From Euryarchaeota archaeon UBA10 (lineage in GTDB: Archaea; Thermoplasmatota; Poseidoniia; Poseidoniales; Poseidoniaceae): DNA of 22,109 nt. Each line of letters opens with the position of its first letter. Position 1 is the first letter of the stretch. The notes beneath the pieces were generated by a model that was given only the letters and a program-made list of their open reading frames with translations, had not been told where the DNA came from and made no database searches. Position numbers and translations under genes: made by a program. Shown here in pieces: positions 1-8,200 of this stretch. The stretch is from positions 5,365 through 27,473 of the forward strand of contig DAGO01000026.1 of the NCBI GenBank assembly GCA_002498185.1, read 5' to 3'.

Positions 1-273
1 CAGAAAGGATTAGTCATGGCAGAGAAGGTAATGATTGAGCTTGTAAGTCACGGCATTGGGCGTGATGAATCTCATGAGATTCTCAGATCGGCATCTTTTG
101 AGGCGATTGAAAAGGGCGAAGAATTGATCGATGTTTGTGCTAGGACACCTGCCATCGCAGCAGCATTCAGTGCTGAAGAACTCGAAGCAATGTTTGACCC
201 AGCCAATCACATTGGGGTTTCTGGTGAAATTGTGGATGAGGCTGTTGAATTAGCACGAAATGCTATTCAGTAA
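1..273 (+). CDS. purB: Adenylosuccinate lyase, C-terminal end (partial)
   Basis: The gene enters from the left edge: the frame is open from base 1 and ends at the TAA at 271-273, giving 90 residues. The ATG at 16 is an internal methionine, since the codons before it continue the helix. The segment (KGLVMAEKVMIELVSHGIGR and the following DESHEILR stretch) resembles the last helical domain of the fumarase/aspartase superfamily as found in PurB, where a conserved G-[IL]-[GS]-R-x-[ED]-[AS]-H motif sits near the C-terminus. PurB splits SAICAR and adenylosuccinate to release fumarate in purine synthesis, in the cytosol. The catalytic signature loop would lie outside the window. The 3' end overlaps the convergent membrane gene by 11 bp. 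Argininosuccinate lyase is an alternative, but the motif fits PurB better. Confidence 0.82.
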   Translation, partial: QKGLVMAEKVMIELVSHGIGRDESHEILRSASFEAIEKGEELIDVCARTPAIAAAFSAEELEAMFDPANHIGVSGEIVDEAVELARNAIQ

Positions 274-703
274 CCTCAGTAATTTCTTCTGGTTGCTTCA
301 TGGATACCCGCACTAGTATCATTGCAATAAATGCCGAAATAGTAAACGCTATTCCAACCATTGGTGACATGCTATACCAAAGTGCGATTATTCCAATCAG
401 TGAGAGATATGCAGCGACTTGACATAGAGCTGATGCCATATTCAGCCTATTCAACATGTCTTCATTCAACCTACCATTGTTCTCAAGTAAAAATGTGTAG
501 ATGAGGAAATATATACCCTGGAAAGGAATCGTTGCTGCAATAATTGTCAAAGCGACTTCCCTTACAAACTTGGGATTTTTTTCTTGTTCAATCCCTTGGA
601 AAAGTAGTACTGCTGTGCTTGTTCCCAGTAATGCAGCCATAATTGTCCAGCGTTTATCCTGGGATGATGTTCGGCTTTCAACATTGACCGAACCTTCACT
701 CAT
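263..703 (-). CDS. Small four-helix membrane protein, unknown function
   Basis: I do not recognise a family. The 146-residue product has a polar N-terminus (about 1-20) and four likely membrane helices at about 21-39, 49-73, 88-108 and 110-132, then a short acidic tail ending EEITEVTE. No catalytic motif is visible. The ATG at 703 is the first start after the upstream gene and has no Shine-Dalgarno sequence. A TATA-like element (AATATA on the minus strand, 731-736) lies 28-33 nt upstream and is flanked by a 7-bp inverted repeat, so a short-leader or leaderless transcript under operator control is plausible. Its stop codon lies inside the end of purB on the other strand. The gene could be a small transporter subunit or a lineage-specific envelope protein; the sequence does not decide. 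Confidence 0.75.
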   Translation of the reverse strand: MSEGSVNVESRTSSQDKRWTIMAALLGTSTAVLLFQGIEQEKNPKFVREVALTIIAATIPFQGIYFLIYTFLLENNGRLNEDMLNRLNMASALCQVAAYLSLIGIIALWYSMSPMVGIAFTISAFIAMILVRVSMKQPEEITEVTE

Positions 704-719
704 AATAGGTGCTCAATTG

Positions 720-744
720 TCAAGGGTTTGTATATTGCCCTTGA
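720..744. promoter_or_regulatory. Inverted repeat enclosing a TATA-like box (candidate operator)
   Basis: A perfect 7-bp inverted repeat, TCAAGGG at 720-726 and CCCTTGA at 738-744, is separated by 11 bp. The spacer contains TATATT (731-736), the best TATA-like element for the minus-strand gene starting at 703. A dyad centred on the TATA box is the geometry expected of an archaeal repressor that blocks TBP binding. An RNA hairpin at the end of the gene at 777-1073 is the alternative, though no T-run follows it on the minus strand. Confidence 0.4.
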
Positions 745-776
745 TTAATCGTTAGAAAAGTGGTTTTCCAAACGGA

Positions 777-1073
777 TTAGATATATCGGAATGCTAGGAG
801 GATTCCACCGGTTATTGATGCAACAACCATCAACAGCAGAATCATTGAATGTGGACCGTATTCATTGCTGTCCTCAAGTGCAGTTTTAACAATGCCATCT
901 CGCTTTAGTCCGGCACTCAAAGTACCAGATTCAGCGAAATCAGGAAGTGGTCTGCGTGGAATTCTTTCACCCTTGCGTAATTCGCCGGCCATGGTTGTGT
1001 GACGGGCAATTGGGTCATATGGCTTGCCATACAAATTATGGGAAACCAATATCTTCTTTCGCCGATTACCCAT
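777..1073 (-). CDS. Small C-terminally anchored membrane protein, unknown function
   Basis: The 98-residue reading starts at the ATG at 1073 (MGNRRKK...). It has a basic, polar N-terminal part and a single hydrophobic segment at the C-terminus (about residues 76-95, MILLLMVVASITGGILLAF) with only RYI after it, as in a tail-anchored protein. I recognise no family. The frame stays open far upstream, but that stretch is the antisense of the CBS gene and is not taken as coding. The 1073 start leaves only 4 bp to the divergent CBS start codon. An ATG at 992 (MAGELRKGER..., 71 residues) is a serious alternative: it has a TATA-like CATATGA 23-29 nt upstream and would give a normal 85-bp divergent promoter region. 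The coding-like composition of 993-1073 makes me keep the longer form. Confidence 0.6.
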   Translation of the reverse strand: MGNRRKKILVSHNLYGKPYDPIARHTTMAGELRKGERIPRRPLPDFAESGTLSAGLKRDGIVKTALEDSNEYGPHSMILLLMVVASITGGILLAFRYI

Positions 1074-1077
1074 TACC

Positions 1078-1629
1078 ATGGAAGAGCCAACAGTTGCAGA
1101 TATGTCAATTACTGACGAACATGTTGTTGTAGCTACTAAGACCAAAGTCAGTGACATTTGCCAGGTGCTTTCGAAAAACCCAGAGCACGCAATACTTGTA
1201 AAAAAGGGGAGAGACATTCTCGGTGTAGTTACTGCTAGAGATATATTTGCCAAAATGGCTGAAGGATTGAATGCAACTAAAGTAAAGGTCGACAAGATAA
1301 TGCGAACAAACATACTGGCAGTACAAGGTAATACTCCTCTTTCAAAGGGTTTGGATATTATGAGTAGTACTACTCCTGATGCAATTATTGTTGTAGATGG
1401 TAACGGGGATTTCATGGGCTATTTCTCAGTAAGAGATTACAGAGAAGCAACCCGGAGACTAGAGGCTCATCTTTTGATGGCTGCAAGACTTTCAAGGTCT
1501 CGTCGGGCTATTACGGAGAAAAAAATTGAGGAAGAAGATTCGGGTGGTGACCTCCTGGACCTACTTTTGGGCAGCAATGATGAAGAGGAAACAGAAAATG
1601 AAGTTCCATCGATGATCTCTTTGGATTAA
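1078..1629 (+). CDS. Tandem CBS-domain protein
   Basis: The 183-residue protein consists of two CBS repeats (about residues 5-62 and 70-125) followed by a charged, acidic tail. Recognisable CBS features are HAILVKKGRDILGVVTARDI in the first repeat and DAIIVVDGNGDFMGYFSVRD in the second. Such pairs form a Bateman module that usually binds adenine nucleotides or S-adenosyl compounds and senses energy state. No fused enzymatic domain is present, so it probably acts on a partner. The ATG at 1078 is chosen because the CBS fold begins directly after it; the in-frame ATG at 1024 would add a stretch that is antisense to the neighbour. It appears to form an operon with the ATPase-like gene starting 8 bp after its stop. 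A weak TATA-like AATATC lies 25-30 nt upstream, inside the divergent gene. Confidence 0.85.
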   Translation: MEEPTVADMSITDEHVVVATKTKVSDICQVLSKNPEHAILVKKGRDILGVVTARDIFAKMAEGLNATKVKVDKIMRTNILAVQGNTPLSKGLDIMSSTTPDAIIVVDGNGDFMGYFSVRDYREATRRLEAHLLMAARLSRSRRAITEKKIEEEDSGGDLLDLLLGSNDEEETENEVPSMISLD

Positions 1630-1637
1630 GTGATACA

Positions 1638-2207
1638 ATGGAAATATGGCAACCGGACTTGGATGAATCCTCGATACATCTTGCTGTAGAGGGGTCATGT
1701 GGTGGAACAACACTGGGGCTACAGCTAGCACGGCAAGTTATCGATGATGGTGGAAGGGTTCTATGGGCTGCACCCGAATTGCCTGATGGAGTGAGATTTT
1801 CACAGATTTTCTCAGATGTTTCATTGACTGCTTCATCTAGATTTCATGCTATGAATCTTGTTGGAAATGTTGACCAAGCAATTGATTCCCTGCTCAAAAC
1901 TGCAAAAGTTTTGCCTAATGTTTCTCTAGTTGTTCTAGATGACTATTGTCCAGATTCAGGGGCCATGCCTAGTGATGTAATCGACTCTGTTAACAAGTTG
2001 ATATCCGATACAACTTGGACTACATTGTTGATTTCAAAGGGCGGTACTTCAATGGATTCGACCCCGTTAATTGCAAGAGGTAAAAGCAAATTGAATACCG
2101 ATAAGGTCTGGTTGCTGACTCGCCCCGATTCAGATTCAAAGCGTATACTATGGATGGATGAAGATAAATTGCAACTTCGTTTGAACGAAGAGGGTTTTGT
2201 CTGCTAA
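1638..2207 (+). CDS. RecA/KaiC-fold ATPase-like protein with degenerate Walker A
   Basis: The 189-residue protein has the outline of a RecA-family core (RadB/KaiC-like). A P-loop-like stretch EGSCGGTTLGLQLA lies at 18-31, a Walker B-like VSLVVLDDY at 95-103 and a strand TTLLISKGG at about 128-135. Aligned to a RecA P-loop (GxxxxGKTT), the catalytic lysine is Gly23 and the first glycine is Val17, so normal ATP hydrolysis is doubtful. It lacks the length of RadA and any N-terminal helix-hairpin-helix domain. A GTGAT Shine-Dalgarno-like sequence (1630-1634) lies just before the ATG and 8 bp separate it from the CBS gene, so co-transcription is likely. Its TAA abuts the stop codon of the convergent gene. 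The fold assignment is by motif only and could be wrong in detail. Confidence 0.6.
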   Translation: MEIWQPDLDESSIHLAVEGSCGGTTLGLQLARQVIDDGGRVLWAAPELPDGVRFSQIFSDVSLTASSRFHAMNLVGNVDQAIDSLLKTAKVLPNVSLVVLDDYCPDSGAMPSDVIDSVNKLISDTTWTTLLISKGGTSMDSTPLIARGKSKLNTDKVWLLTRPDSDSKRILWMDEDKLQLRLNEEGFVC

Positions 2208-2441
2208 TCACTCATCTTCGCCAAGAAGTTTAGCCATTTCGTCAAGGGCTTCATCATCAGGCTCATCGAATTGCTCTGGATTCTTTGCAGCACCGTCCAA
2301 AACATCGCTTCCAGCAATAGCAGGAGCTGCATCCTCGCGAGCCCTAGCAAGATTAGCCCTTCCACGATTGGTCATGTACCAAATCATACCCAAAAGGGTC
2401 AATCCAAGAATTATGTATGTCAGTTCGGTTGAATCTACCAT
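2208..2441 (-). CDS. Small single-helix membrane protein with acidic tail
   Basis: This 77-residue protein has one N-terminal membrane helix (about residues 8-24, TYIILGLTLLGMIWYMT) followed by a basic stretch (NRGRANLARARED) and an acidic C-terminus ending KLLGEDE. By the positive-inside rule the tail is cytosolic. I recognise no family. The size and layout suit a small accessory or scaffold subunit. The start at 2441 is the only ATG that keeps the helix intact; it has no Shine-Dalgarno sequence and is preceded by GCACCTATC, nearly the same as the sequence before the membrane gene at 703. Its stop codon abuts that of the convergent ATPase-like gene. It lies 40 bp after tiaS on the same strand and could be read through from that operon. 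Confidence 0.65.
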   Translation of the reverse strand: MVDSTELTYIILGLTLLGMIWYMTNRGRANLARAREDAAPAIAGSDVLDGAAKNPEQFDEPDDEALDEMAKLLGEDE

Positions 2442-2481
2442 GATAGGTGCCAGTACTATTCGGCTATCAAGATTTAGGGTG

Positions 2482-3594
2482 TTATGTCAATGACTTGGCC
2501 AAATGTCGCCGCTTATCTGCTGGCGGCTGGACCCAACCTTGGAATGGAGGTAACCTTTCTTCCTTAGTCCATTTTTCATCACTACGAATTTTGCACTTTG
2601 GGCACCGAACTCCTTGTCCTCTACCCATTGATTTCATCCTAGTTCCACATTCGCAAATCGGCCTCTGTGCAACGGTTGAGGAAATGACTTTGATTGCTTC
2701 AAGATGGTAATCTCCTTCATATTCCAGCCCCATAAACTCGATTTCGTCACCAATTTCTAACCATTGCGCAATTCGATTTACATCTCCAGATTCATTGAAT
2801 GCTAAGCAGTTGTTGTTTAGAATTACGTGCCCACCTTGCAACGTTTCTTTACTTTCCACCACTAATTTTTGAGCAGCCTCAATATGGTCTCCTGTCGCCT
2901 GATTTGTAGCAAAAATTCTGCTGCCTACCGTCTCTGCGCTACTTTGAACCAAGATTTTAGTGGCCTTCTTCGCTGTATCTCTGTCAATTGCTCTTACTCC
3001 GAACATGACGGGGCACGGGCCTCTAGGGGCGATTAGTCCACGGTTTGTTCTTGGATCTCGACACAAAAATGTTCCATCCATAGCTTCAACGTGTGCAAGG
3101 GCTTCTTCGCTAACTTGGCGAGCACCTTTGCGCCATGCTATCCCCTCCCAAGTTACATTACTACTACGCCAAGCGCATGATGCCGCAGCCCCAATCCTAC
3201 CATTGCCACCCCATTGCTTGCCACCTTCATAGAAGGTTACTTCGCTGCGAACTGCCCTCCAGTAGTAATCCTCAGATGGCTGTTCTTTGAACAAAACCAT
3301 TCCAGGGTCTGATGGGTGTTGCTTCCGTAATGAATGGGAAGATTCCGAAATCTTACCTTTTAGTGGTAGTATGTTTTGATGCCAGTAGTTGTCTAGCCAT
3401 TCAACAATCGAGTCATCTGTAAACAATTCGACTGAAAGCGAAGCGTTACCTCGTGTTCTCTGTGCAGCAAACGGCCATAATCTGGTCAATCTAGGCTCAC
3501 CGTGTTCACAGGGAAGTGAATTCAGTAATTCATGAAACACGAGTGTTGTGCAACCACCCTCCAATGAATCAGTATCGTCGAGTCCTAGCCACAT
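2482..3594 (-). CDS. tiaS: tRNA(Ile2) 2-agmatinylcytidine synthetase
   Basis: TiaS uses ATP and agmatine to convert C34 of the CAU-anticodon isoleucine tRNA to agmatidine, so that the tRNA reads AUA. It is an archaea-specific cytosolic enzyme. The 370-residue protein opens with the family signature GLDDTDSxxGGCTT (about 4-17). It also shows a GNGRIGAA segment (130-137), the TNQATGDH motif (about 230-237), an OB-fold-like region (about 250-305) and a C-terminal zinc ribbon with C314, C316, C331 and C334. The ATG at 3594 is preferred because family members begin MxxGxDDTD right at the N-terminus and a GTGAT sequence lies 5-6 nt upstream. A GTG at 3603 would instead give a 4-nt overlap with the upstream HAD gene. 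It is second in that operon. Confidence 0.93.
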   Translation of the reverse strand: MWLGLDDTDSLEGGCTTLVFHELLNSLPCEHGEPRLTRLWPFAAQRTRGNASLSVELFTDDSIVEWLDNYWHQNILPLKGKISESSHSLRKQHPSDPGMVLFKEQPSEDYYWRAVRSEVTFYEGGKQWGGNGRIGAAASCAWRSSNVTWEGIAWRKGARQVSEEALAHVEAMDGTFLCRDPRTNRGLIAPRGPCPVMFGVRAIDRDTAKKATKILVQSSAETVGSRIFATNQATGDHIEAAQKLVVESKETLQGGHVILNNNCLAFNESGDVNRIAQWLEIGDEIEFMGLEYEGDYHLEAIKVISSTVAQRPICECGTRMKSMGRGQGVRCPKCKIRSDEKWTKEERLPPFQGWVQPPADKRRHLAKSLT

Positions 3595-3599
3595 ATCAA

Positions 3600-4196
3600 T
3601 CACACTGGCCTGAAGTCATCACCGGGGTCGCCATTGATGATTCTTTCAATGACTTGCTGGATTCCGATTTCCTGATCCACTTTGAACAACCTCGCACCAA
3701 TAGCCCATCCTGCGCCCATGTCAGAATCTCTGTCGCCTACCATTAGGTCCAGAGGATGAATTGGTTTCGGTTTTTCTCCCCACCAATCTACTGTACTGTG
3801 AGATTTGCCGCGAATGATATGGGAAGCATGGTTTAACATTCCAGGACGAGGTTTCCTACAACCACACATGTCCCGATTTCTGTGCGGGCACGTCATTAAC
3901 ACATCAAGTACACCCAATTCCTCTTGCAGGCGTTCGTGAATGGCATGAATTGTTTCTTCCCCCCACATTCCACGCATTATTGCTGATTGATTTGTTGTGA
4001 TTGCAATACGGTATCCAAGTTTTCGCAACTCATTGATTGCCTGCTTAGCACCGGGAATGATTTTTAATTCCTCAGGTGAATTAATGTAATTAGGACTTCC
4101 ATAATTTAGAACTCCATCTCTATCTAGAAAGGCAATAGCACCGTTCCATTCCGAGTCCATCTCGGGCATGTTCACCTCGGCTATCGGCCCCTGCAT
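3600..4196 (-). CDS. HAD phosphatase, GmhB / HisB-N type
   Basis: The 198-residue protein carries all HAD motifs: FLDRDGVLN (23-31; nucleophile D25, acid D27), ITTNQS (66-71), KPRPGM (115-120) and VGDRDSDM (153-160). Between motifs II and III is the zinc loop C103-P-H105...C111-G-C113 typical of D-glycero-D-manno-heptose-1,7-bisphosphate phosphatase and of the histidinol-phosphatase half of HisB. The likely role is dephosphorylation of a heptose bisphosphate for surface glycans. With no his or heptose genes nearby, histidinol phosphatase cannot be excluded. The ATG at 4196 is the longest choice; ATGs at 4169 and 4160 are also before the first motif. It leads a two-gene operon with tiaS, and faces the archaeosortase gene across a 51-bp divergent gap. 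Confidence 0.85.
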   Translation of the reverse strand: MQGPIAEVNMPEMDSEWNGAIAFLDRDGVLNYGSPNYINSPEELKIIPGAKQAINELRKLGYRIAITTNQSAIMRGMWGEETIHAIHERLQEELGVLDVLMTCPHRNRDMCGCRKPRPGMLNHASHIIRGKSHSTVDWWGEKPKPIHPLDLMVGDRDSDMGAGWAIGARLFKVDQEIGIQQVIERIINGDPGDDFRPV

Positions 4197-4247
4197 TGTT
4201 ACCCTCGAAACGAACCATGCCTATGTGCATTAAGGCGAAGCCATAAG

Positions 4248-5207
4248 ATGAAACGCCAATCATGGCGCGTCATGGCAGGTGACTATCTAGTCGACAGGTC
4301 AACCGCTACCATCCTTGGTGCGGTAGGATTGTTGATTCTTTTTGTCACATGGAAAAGCCGTTCGGGTAAACTGGAGTCTATCGCTCCTGTAGGCTGGGTT
4401 TTGACGGGTTTCTATTTCTTCAATGATATTGGGTTTTATCTTGCTCATGATGACGTTGTACTGGTTGTAATGAGTGCAATCACCCTACCGGGTGCATGTG
4501 CAATTGCAATTTGGGAAAGACAAGTTTCTGAAGGTAAATCTGCCAATGCTTTACGTTGGTTCAGGGGAACTGTGGCAGTTGCTGGACTACCATATCTTAT
4601 GATCGCTCATATTCCGATGCTCAATGTTCTAGCAATATGGTTTGTAGCTTGGCAATCTGCAGCTCTACTATCCTTTGCTGGTGGCGCTGAAGTCACTTTG
4701 GGAGAAACATATGCTAATCCTGCCAATGGGGCATCAGTTAACTGGAATGATTGGGATGGCAATCGTTATTTTTTAACCGATGAAATGTCAGAATTTTCTT
4801 TCCACACGGAATTATTGGTTAATGGGGAGCCGATTTACATTAACTTCGTTTTAGCGTGTACTGCGATACAATCGATGATAATCTTTGTAGGTGCAATTTC
4901 GGTTCTGGAAATAGATTGGAGGAAGCGAGTTAGAGCACTATTCATTGCTCTATCCTTAATCCACATACTGAACCTATTCAGAAATGCAGGTTTAATTTGG
5001 CTTCAAATGGGTTATCCTGACTGGCGATGGATGAATCTATCTGTATTCGAATTTGGCCATGCTTATGCTTCAAGATTTGTCTCGCTGGGTGCAATGTTCT
5101 TGCTGGCATTAGTACTCTTTGAGATGCTTCCACAAATGCATAAGCACGTCCTTTCTCTAATGCGTCCTTTGGGATTGGGTCCTAAGAAAAAGAAGCATCA
5201 GTCGTAG
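4248..5207 (+). CDS. Archaeosortase/exosortase-family membrane transpeptidase (probable)
   Basis: This 319-residue polytopic membrane protein has about seven or eight hydrophobic segments and a highly basic C-terminus (GPKKKKHQS). The C-terminal half shows the archaeosortase/exosortase layout: Cys204 at the head of a membrane helix (LACTAIQSMIIF), Arg245 in LNLFRNAGLIW, and His271 in FEFGHAYASRF. The Cys-to-Arg distance of 41 equals that of Haloferax ArtA (C173, R214) as I remember it. These enzymes cut a C-terminal sorting signal of surface proteins and attach the protein to a lipid. The adjacent giant surface protein has a long cytosolic tail rather than a sorting tag, so substrates are probably elsewhere. 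An ATG at 4272 is an alternative start. The 3' end overlaps the convergent surface-protein gene by 10 bp. Confidence 0.65.
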   Translation: MKRQSWRVMAGDYLVDRSTATILGAVGLLILFVTWKSRSGKLESIAPVGWVLTGFYFFNDIGFYLAHDDVVLVVMSAITLPGACAIAIWERQVSEGKSANALRWFRGTVAVAGLPYLMIAHIPMLNVLAIWFVAWQSAALLSFAGGAEVTLGETYANPANGASVNWNDWDGNRYFLTDEMSEFSFHTELLVNGEPIYINFVLACTAIQSMIIFVGAISVLEIDWRKRVRALFIALSLIHILNLFRNAGLIWLQMGYPDWRWMNLSVFEFGHAYASRFVSLGAMFLLALVLFEMLPQMHKHVLSLMRPLGLGPKKKKHQS

Positions 5208-8200
5208 AGGTCGGATACTGTCATGTCTTCTGGCACTTCCTTAACAGGCGGTCCTAAGTCTAATGCCGGCGGTACAACTTCTTGGGAAGGAGGCGGGCTA
5301 ACAGGGCTGCTCATACTGGCGAGCATGGATTCAGACATGCGGTCCTTTTGATATTCTTCCCAAGCATATTCAGGTCTACGCTTTGACCTAACAAACATCA
5401 TCCCCAGAGCTGAAACCAATATCAGACCTAGAATACTTGCAGACACCCAAATGATATCATTATCCACACTTGCTATGAAATCAGCATTATCTCCAATCCC
5501 GTCTCCGTCAGTGTCGGTATCTTCAGATGGGTCATCTGGGAAGGCATCTTTCTCGTTTGGGGTTCCATCTCCGTCTCGGTCCAATGGATCATATGTGGTT
5601 ACACAGCTTTCTGTATAATCTTCAATTTCACCAAAGTCAATCATCATATCATTATTCGAATCCATCTCAAAGAAATCGAATTCATTTTTCCATGCAATTC
5701 CTGATAGGAACTCTATGGAGTACTCACCCATACCCCCGGTTGAAATCTGCTCTAGGGTGATGTAAATCTCATTATCACAGGTGCAAATTGCTACTGTTGC
5801 TTCTGTTTTGTCGATTACTCCGTCCCTATTGATGTCTATTTCTTCGAACTCAGTATCGTCACCATCGAAGGTTTCGTCTCTGGAAATATCTCCATCTCCA
5901 TTTCTGTCCATATCCTCAAAGATAACATCAACATATTTGTCACAAGAGAGTATTTCATCATCTATTGGAGGCTCAGTTATCGGTGGATCAGGTCTTGGGC
6001 CGGGTTCATCGAATTCATCCCAGGTTGCAATGATTGAAATGTCCTCAATCTCTGTGTTTGCATAGACCGTGATGTCAATTCTTCCACTAGCAAAGAATAT
6101 GTAAATTTCTTCTTCAGCGCCTCCCCAATCAGATTCATATTGGGTTTCTCCGAACTGCCTGCCCATTGGTTCATCTAATTCTTCATAGAAAGCGTCCCAA
6201 TCAATTTCCTCGACTTCTGCAAATAATCCTAGGTCGCCTTCACCTCCCCAAGTCTTGATGTCTAAATCCACCGCTGAGGTTTCATCTAGGTCAATGAAGA
6301 AATACAACTCTTCTCCCTCAGGAGCACTCATTCCAGCGATTTCCTCGTCATTGAATAACTGGATTGGCTCGCCATCATATGTCCAAACATATCTTTCTTC
6401 AAAGGATGCGGTAATGTCAATTCTGCTGTAGTATTCTTCACTGCCTAGGAGAATGTACCATCTTCCAGGTGTAGGGTCATTGAATCCAAGCTTGTCGCCA
6501 GCTCCAGGAGCATTAGAATGCATATCGTATGTTGACCAAGTAGGGAATTGGTCGAGTCGCATCATCAGTTTGGCTTCTCCATCACCGTTATTCAAATCGA
6601 CTTCCAATCTTTCAGTTCCTACTGGAACATCAATGTAGAAGAATTGGTCTAAGCCTTCGAATCCACTAAGTGGCCCATATGATATTCCATCAGTCAACTC
6701 TACCGCTGATTCAGGGTCAACGTTATTTGGCGCATATGTGAAATCTGCTTGTATTGTAACATCCCTACAGCCAGAATAGGATGTCATCATGACGTAATAG
6801 ATTCCAGGTTGAGCATCGAAAATCTGTACAATTTCATCATTTCCTGAGTTGTATGAATGGTCTGAAGTTTGCTGGCCTCCAATTTGGCGGCCATTGCTTC
6901 CACTGCTTTCCTCAAACCATTCATCCTCTATCCATACCCAATCGTCGGTATATGGAAGCGCACCTAATGCAATGTGTAGTTCACAATCACCAGGTCCTCC
7001 CCATGTTTTTACTCTTAGTTCAGCTAACTCATCTTGAAGGTCTACATAGAAATACAGTGATTTTCCACTATCCCTAGAAATTCTTTGTCCCGTTACGGAG
7101 ATTCCATCATTCAGTTCAGTCATTTCATCTAGTTCAGGTGGTTCGGGTGCTAATTCCCAATATGCATTTACTTCAAGTTGGTCTATATCATGACTTGAAC
7201 TCAGAGTGATCCAATAGGTACCTTCCTGTGGCCAGTCGAAGTATTCGTAAACATACAAACCATAGTATGTCTCAACTTCATAATCATGGTCCCAAGCAGA
7301 AGGAATTCTATCCTTTGCAATGTAAATCTCGTATTCTGCTTCCTCATAATCTTCTTCATATTCGAAGTCCCAAGAATACATGTTCAGATATGCATACTGA
7401 GTATTTTCAGGAATTTCCATGAAGAATAGTAGAGTATCTCCAGCACTTGCGCTGAAGTCGTCGTAATATTCCCCATTTTCCAATTCAAAGGCTTGTGCGA
7501 TGATGGTTCCATCCGGCATTACCCAAGCAGCCCCATGAATCATTCCAATGAGTCCTTGGTAGTCTTCGGTAGAGTCACCCTCTCCTTCTGTGAACATCCA
7601 GAAGGATTCATTCTCGGCGTTTCCAATACGTACATCATCCATCATTCCACGGAAATAATTGCAATCACATCCGGCTCCCATTCTCCCAATGTATAATTCA
7701 TCGCAATCTTCTCCAGATTGGAAACAATCATTGGAGCCAAAATCCCCTGCAGGTATTTGTGAATAGTTTGCATCAATTAATCCTGCAGACACATTGTCGA
7801 TGAAAAACTCCCCACCATTTTCAGAATCAACTACAACCTTGACATGAGTCCAAACGCCTTCCTGAATCGAAATATTAGAAGTCGGATTCCTAGATAGTGA
7901 GTACTCATTGGAATATGCTAAGTATCCATCATTGAGGTACAATCCCCAGCCATAATCTCCGAGCATCGTGATGAATTGGATACCGTCTGTATCTGCGACA
8001 TTGACCCAAGCTTCAATCTCGATGTGATTGCCCCAATCTGGTAGGTCTTCATCGATTACTATGTGGTCATCATCTCCATCGAAACGAAGTGCGTAATCCG
8101 CTCCCTCACCAACTTCAACTACCCCGTAAACGGGGAAATATTGAGGGTCATCCTCGAGGTCATTCCAAGAAGCTGGCTCTATGCTTCCCATGTTCGTTCC

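Noticed and set aside
777..1415. Long minus-strand frame of 212 codons across the CBS gene
   Set aside because: The upstream two thirds are antisense to the clear tandem-CBS gene on the plus strand. Only the part from 1073 (or 992) down, ending in a membrane helix, reads like a protein.
3594..3603. tiaS start at GTG 3603 with a 4-nt overlap
   Set aside because: Possible, but the ATG at 3594 gives the conserved N-terminus of the family and has a GTGAT sequence at good spacing.
4219..4236. GCCT...AGGC dyad between the HAD and archaeosortase genes
   Set aside because: Only 4 bp per arm with a 10-bp spacer; expected by chance.
5480..5944. Dockerin domain in the surface protein
   Set aside because: The EF-hand loops are irregularly spaced and lack the duplicated 22-residue dockerin segments; no cohesin is visible. 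A calcium-binding neck is the simpler reading.
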